DNA of 64,000 bases from positions 16,179,823 through 16,243,822 of the forward strand of contig OZ018408.1 of the NCBI GenBank assembly GCA_963969595.1, written 5' to 3'. This document shows positions 60,456 through 64,000 of the stretch, in pieces. Each line of letters begins with the position of its first letter. The first letter of the stretch is position 1. The notes under the pieces are model-generated. The model worked only from the letters and a program-made list of their open reading frames with translations, did no database searches and was not told the origin of the DNA. This DNA comes from Neckera pumila. Taxonomy: Eukaryota > Streptophyta > Bryopsida > Hypnales > Neckeraceae. A program made the translations under genes and the position numbers.

Positions 60456-60659
60456 TGTTGTAAACACTTGCTAAACTAGACTGTATAGAACAATAATCAA
60501 AATGAGTACGTTTTACTGAGAGACGATTCAACTTATACACAGTAGTGGATGAAAAATGAATGAGTTCTAACTAGCACTAATGAATGAGTTCTAACTAGCA
60601 CTAATGAATGAGTATCTACAGTAGTATCTACAGTAACAAATGAGGTCGTTATTCCAACA
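60456..60659 (-). repeat. 3' LTR of copia element 2
   Basis: The 204-bp block starts TGTTGTAAAC, ends CCAACA, and is followed by the polypurine tract (minus-strand GAGCGAGGGGGGA, 60660-60672). It contains a ~24-bp tandem repeat (AATGAATGAGTTCTAACTAG, 60555-60613). The partner LTR is outside the window, so the boundaries rest on the TG...CA ends and the tract. Confidence 0.75.
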
Positions 60660-60692
60660 TCCCCCCTCGCTCACGACATCTTTTGTAAGGTC

Positions 60693-61239
60693 GTGAGCGT
60701 TGTGTTCTTCAATGCAGTCTTGTTTAACTGTCAGTTAGGGCTCCGATTAGGAATGTCGCGGGTTACGTTCTTGTACGCGGATGCTATGGAGGAGCTTCAC
60801 AGTTATGGAAACAGTCTTTCGATGGTGAGCATAATTGTTGATCGGAGTTATGAGCTTCAGGAGCTGTCGTTGTGGGAACAAAGAAGAAAACTGATATCGC
60901 GTTGTTTTGCATGTGCAGGTTGGGTTGATGTTCATGTTGTTATGGTTTCTAGCTTTCATCGCTCGCCGAGTGTGTGACAATATCCTTGAGGGTTGCTTCT
61001 TTGTGTTTGAATTGATGCAAGGAAGTCGAATGAATCCCAGTGCCGAAGGAGTGCCGTCAACTTCGTTTAGTAATGCTGATAGGAATTTGAACAAGGGAAG
61101 AGTGTGCAGAAGCGATACTAAAGAGAGATTCTGGGAGCTGTACTTTGAGAGACCAGAAGATTGGTGGGACAATAGGGATACAAAACGTCATCCGAGAGGG
61201 CCAGATTTTAGACATAAGATCACAAAACAGGCCCTGTAG
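60693..61239 (+). pseudogene. OSB-like single-stranded DNA-binding protein fragment carried inside copia element 2
   Basis: The C-terminal ~40 codons (to the stop at 61239) read RFWELYF, RPEDWWDNRDTKR and GPDFRHK. This is the PDF motif of plant organellar single-stranded DNA-binding (OSB) proteins, which bind ssDNA in mitochondria or plastids and restrain recombination. Upstream, GWVDVHVV in one frame and FLAFIARRVCDNILEGCFFVF in the next resemble the second half of an OB-fold, with a frame change between them. A possible 94-bp intron (60825-60918, GTGAGC...TGTGCAG) precedes this. The fragment lies between the pol stop (61259) and the polypurine tract (60672), antisense to the retroelement. 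It is probably a captured host gene piece. Element 1 has only about 50 bp at this position. Confidence 0.7.
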
Positions 61240-61258
61240 ATTGATAGTTGGGCAACAC

Positions 61259-64000
61259 CTAGCTCGGTGAAAGTAAGATTGGAGAGTTAGTGGAAAGAGG
61301 AACTAAACCTACTCTTTGTCTGTTTGATACAAAACTAGTGTAGGGTAGTGGTTTGGTTAGAAAATCGGCCTGTTGTGTTGAAGTAGGTACGTGATGCACA
61401 TGTAAGATTTTGTCTTTGGAGGCCTCTTGAATAAAGTGTTGCTGTATGCCAATATGTTTTGTCCTAGAACGCATAACAGGGTTTTCTACGAGTTTGATGC
61501 ATGATTGGTTATCACTAAATAGGGAGGTGGGTGCATCTGTATCCACGCCAAGTTCACTCAATATTCTTCGAAAATAGATTATGTCTTTTGCAGCATCTGT
61601 GAGAACCCGATACTTTGCTTCTGTGCTTGAAAGAGAAACTGTAGGTTGTAGTTTGCTGGACCATGAGATGCTAGATTCGCCTAACTTGTGAATAATACCT
61701 GAGGTTGATCGTCTCGTGTCCACATCACAGCCCCAATCAACGTCTGCATAAGTATGATAAAGATTATCGTTGGCTGTGGGCATGAAGATTCCATAATCGA
61801 GAGTTCCACTGAGATACCTTAGGATTTTCTTAGCGGCTTGAAGATGATCGATTTCCGGTTGATCCATGTACTTCGAGACACAGCTTACTGCATAACAGAT
61901 GTCCGGGCGAGTGTTTGCCAGGTAGAGGAGACTGCCAACTAAGGACCTGTATGTCATTGTGTCTGCTCTTCCTGAACCCGTGTGTTTCTATAACTGTACT
62001 TTGGGGTCCATAGGAAGATTAGTGGGATTGCAATCAAGAAGATCAAATTTTTGCAGCAATTTTTGAATATAGGCTCTTTGTCCAATGAAGATACCTTGTT
62101 CATTTCTGTGAATTTCTGCTCCCAGGTAGTTGCTAGCCTCACCAAGATCTGTCATTTCGAATTCCTCTTGTAGTGCAGTTTTGAGGCGTGAGATTTCGTT
62201 CTGATTATCACCTGTAATAAGTAAATCATCCACGTAAAGGAGTAATATTGTTATTTTCTCATCTTTATTAGAGAAGTATAGATTTGGATCATTTTCGCTT
62301 CGGACTAGTCCTTGTTGTAGGAGCCATGTGTTGATTCGGTCATACCAGGCTTTTGGAGCTTGTTTGAGTCCATATAGGGCTTTATTTATCTTACAAACCT
62401 TGGTTGAATCCCCTGTAGAAAGAAAACCAGGAGGTATTTCCATGAATACTTCCTCTTGAAGGGTGCCGTTCAAAAATACTGTTATTACGTCCATTTGTAG
62501 TAATGGCCAATTTCGTTGAGCCGCTAGTGCAAAAATAAGTCTTATAGTAGACCATCTAACTACCGGTGCAAAGACATCATGGTAGGCTATTCCTTCTTGT
62601 TGTTGAAAACCATGTGCCACCAGTCGAGCCTTGAGTTTATTGATGTCCCCGTGCATATTTCATTTGACCTTAAAAATCCACTTTGCAGTTACAGGACGCT
62701 TGCCTTTTGGTCGATCCACGACGTCCCATGTTTTGTTTTTCATAATCGAGTTAATTTCACTCTGAATAGCGCTTTGCCAATCCTTATTTTGGTTGGCAGT
62801 ATGGAAATCCATCGGTTCCTCCATGAACTCGGACACAAGAGTCCAGAAATCTTTAAGTTTAATTGAGGGTTTGCGGATACGGCTGGGATATCGACGTTGT
62901 GCGGGTCCAGCGGCCCTGTCTACGGGTAAAGGTCTTGGAGATTGTGATGATCGATCTGGAGAGGTAGGGGTCACAGTAGGGGTCGGGTGATCCTGTCGGC
63001 CAAAAATGTGGGGACGCATGGAGCTCACAGTAGGGGTCGGGTAGGCTTCTGGTTCGTGGTGAGTGGAGTCTGGACTGAAAATGGGTTGATGTGGCTCTTC
63101 TGGGTCCTGGGTATTGAAAAGATCTTGTCCTATAGCTAATTCAAGGTCTGAGGGATCAAGGGAATTAGTGGACGGAGATGGTTGTGTGTCAGATGATGAG
63201 AATTGAAAGCTTTCTTCATCGCTATTTGAAGCTGCTAGATATTGAAAACCTACTTTGCTTTCGTCAAATACGACGTCCCGGCTAATAATGATTTTACGGC
63301 GTATTTGGTCATAGAGTCTATAGGCTTTAGTCTGTGTGTCAAAACCTAGAAAAAGACACCTTTGTGTCTTACTGTCTAATTTATTGCGGTGCTCCTTTGG
63401 AATGTGTACGTAGGCTAGGCAACCAAAAATACGCAAATTCGAAATGTCAGGCTGCATACCTCTATATTTGGCCTCTGGAATTTTGCCAAAATTTGCTCTT
63501 GTTGGACTTCGATTGATCAAGTAAGTTGCGGTGGCAATGGCTTCTGTCCAAAGAAATATTGGCAATTGGCAGTCATGGGACATGCTACGTGCCCGTTCCA
63601 TTATTGTACGGTTACGCCTCTCTGATACGCCGTTCTGTTGAGGAGTATGTGCTTGCGTGAGCTCTCTGAGGATTCCGTTGTTTGAGTAAAAGATGATGAA
63701 TTCTTCTGATAAATACTCACCGCCACGATCTGATCGTAAGAAGCGAATTTTGTTTCCAGTTTTCAGTTCGATTTGTTGCTTGAATATACGAAATTTCGTG
63801 AAAGCCTCACTTTTGTGTTGTAAGAAGTATGTCTAAGATTTTCTAGAAAAGTCATCTGTAAATACCAATATGTACCGTGAGCCTCCTAAAGAAGGTTGAG
63901 ACATTGGCCCCATAATGTCTGTATGAATCCGTTCGCCAGATTTTGTGGAATGAGTGATTGATTTTCGTGGAAATCTTTCACGATGTTGGTTTCCTAATAA
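61259..64000 (-). pseudogene. Copia 2 pol: integrase, reverse transcriptase, RNase H, three nonsense codons
   Basis: One frame is readable from the right edge to the stop at 61259. Integrase shows all three acidic residues (HTDIMGP, RSDRGGEY, GVSERRN). Then come NRSPTRANFG, the KLDSKTQRCLFLGFD region, a Ser/Pro linker, RT with MDVITVFLNG and the intact catalytic LLLYVDDLLITGD, and RNase H (YADVDWGCDVDTRRSTSG, DNQSCIKL, QQADFLTKPL). Nonsense codons are TAG at 63833-63835, TGA at 62660-62662 and TAG at 61988-61990. No frameshift was found. The Asn-to-Val change in the usual LDV..AFLNG box (ITVFLNG) is minor. Confidence 0.93.

Larger units (their letters stand above)
60456..64000 (-). mobile_element. 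Ty1/copia retrotransposon 2, 3' half, runs off the right edge
   Basis: The 3' LTR (60456-60659), polypurine tract, an unusual ~600-bp segment with an OSB-like fragment, and then RNase H, RT and integrase on the minus strand up to position 64000. The pol frame is continuous except for three nonsense codons, so this copy is better preserved than element 1. Gag, PBS and 5' LTR are outside the window. Confidence 0.93.

Overview
The window looks like nuclear DNA of a land plant with a large, AT-rich, transposon-filled genome. The evidence is plant-type gene families (a SABATH carboxyl methyltransferase, a GT106/O-fucosyltransferase-like N-terminus, an OSB-type PDF motif), spliced genes with GT-AG introns of 0.1-1 kb, Ty1/copia elements, a PIF/Harbinger element and dense MITEs. 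Nothing suggests bacterial or organellar DNA. The species cannot be decided from the sequence.

Host genes are sparse and, apart from the captured fragment, all on the minus strand. (1) 425-1900: the first two exons of a type II membrane protein, probably a plant O-fucosyltransferase-like glycosyltransferase, whose catalytic part lies beyond the left edge. (2) 27899-30798: a spliced gene of unknown function that I assembled from at least four exons. (3) 37170-39749: a complete three-exon SABATH methyltransferase of 398 residues. A fourth host-derived piece, an OSB-like fragment with the PDF motif, sits inside a copia element at 60693-61239.

The rest is layered mobile DNA. A copia element (12898-21857, minus strand, 225/226-bp LTRs, TGTAT target duplication, tRNA-Met-type PBS) is split in its integrase region by a 3.9-kb gag-only element (15294-19173, ATTGG duplication, TG...CA ends) that has no LTRs I can find. 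A 5.8-kb PIF/Harbinger element (46261-52074, TAA duplication) carries convergent transposase and Myb-like genes, each interrupted only by nonsense codons. A second copia element enters from the right edge (60456-64000) and has landed in a MITE.

The most striking repeat is a ~0.9-kb non-autonomous DNA transposon family present seven times (4773, 8830, 22889, 44456, 52411, 55265, 58136). Its ends read CCCCTAAAGGACC, and the intact ends are flanked by TTAA. Two insertions sit in repeats whose unoccupied relatives are elsewhere in the window, so the TTAA duplication can be read directly; this points to a piggyBac-like mechanism. Other families are TA-flanked MITEs with CACAAAATAGTG ends, AGGTAG-ended MITEs, a pogo/Emigrant-like MITE, long palindromic foldbacks, and a retroposon with a (CAAA)n tract. 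No rRNA, tRNA or CRISPR was found.
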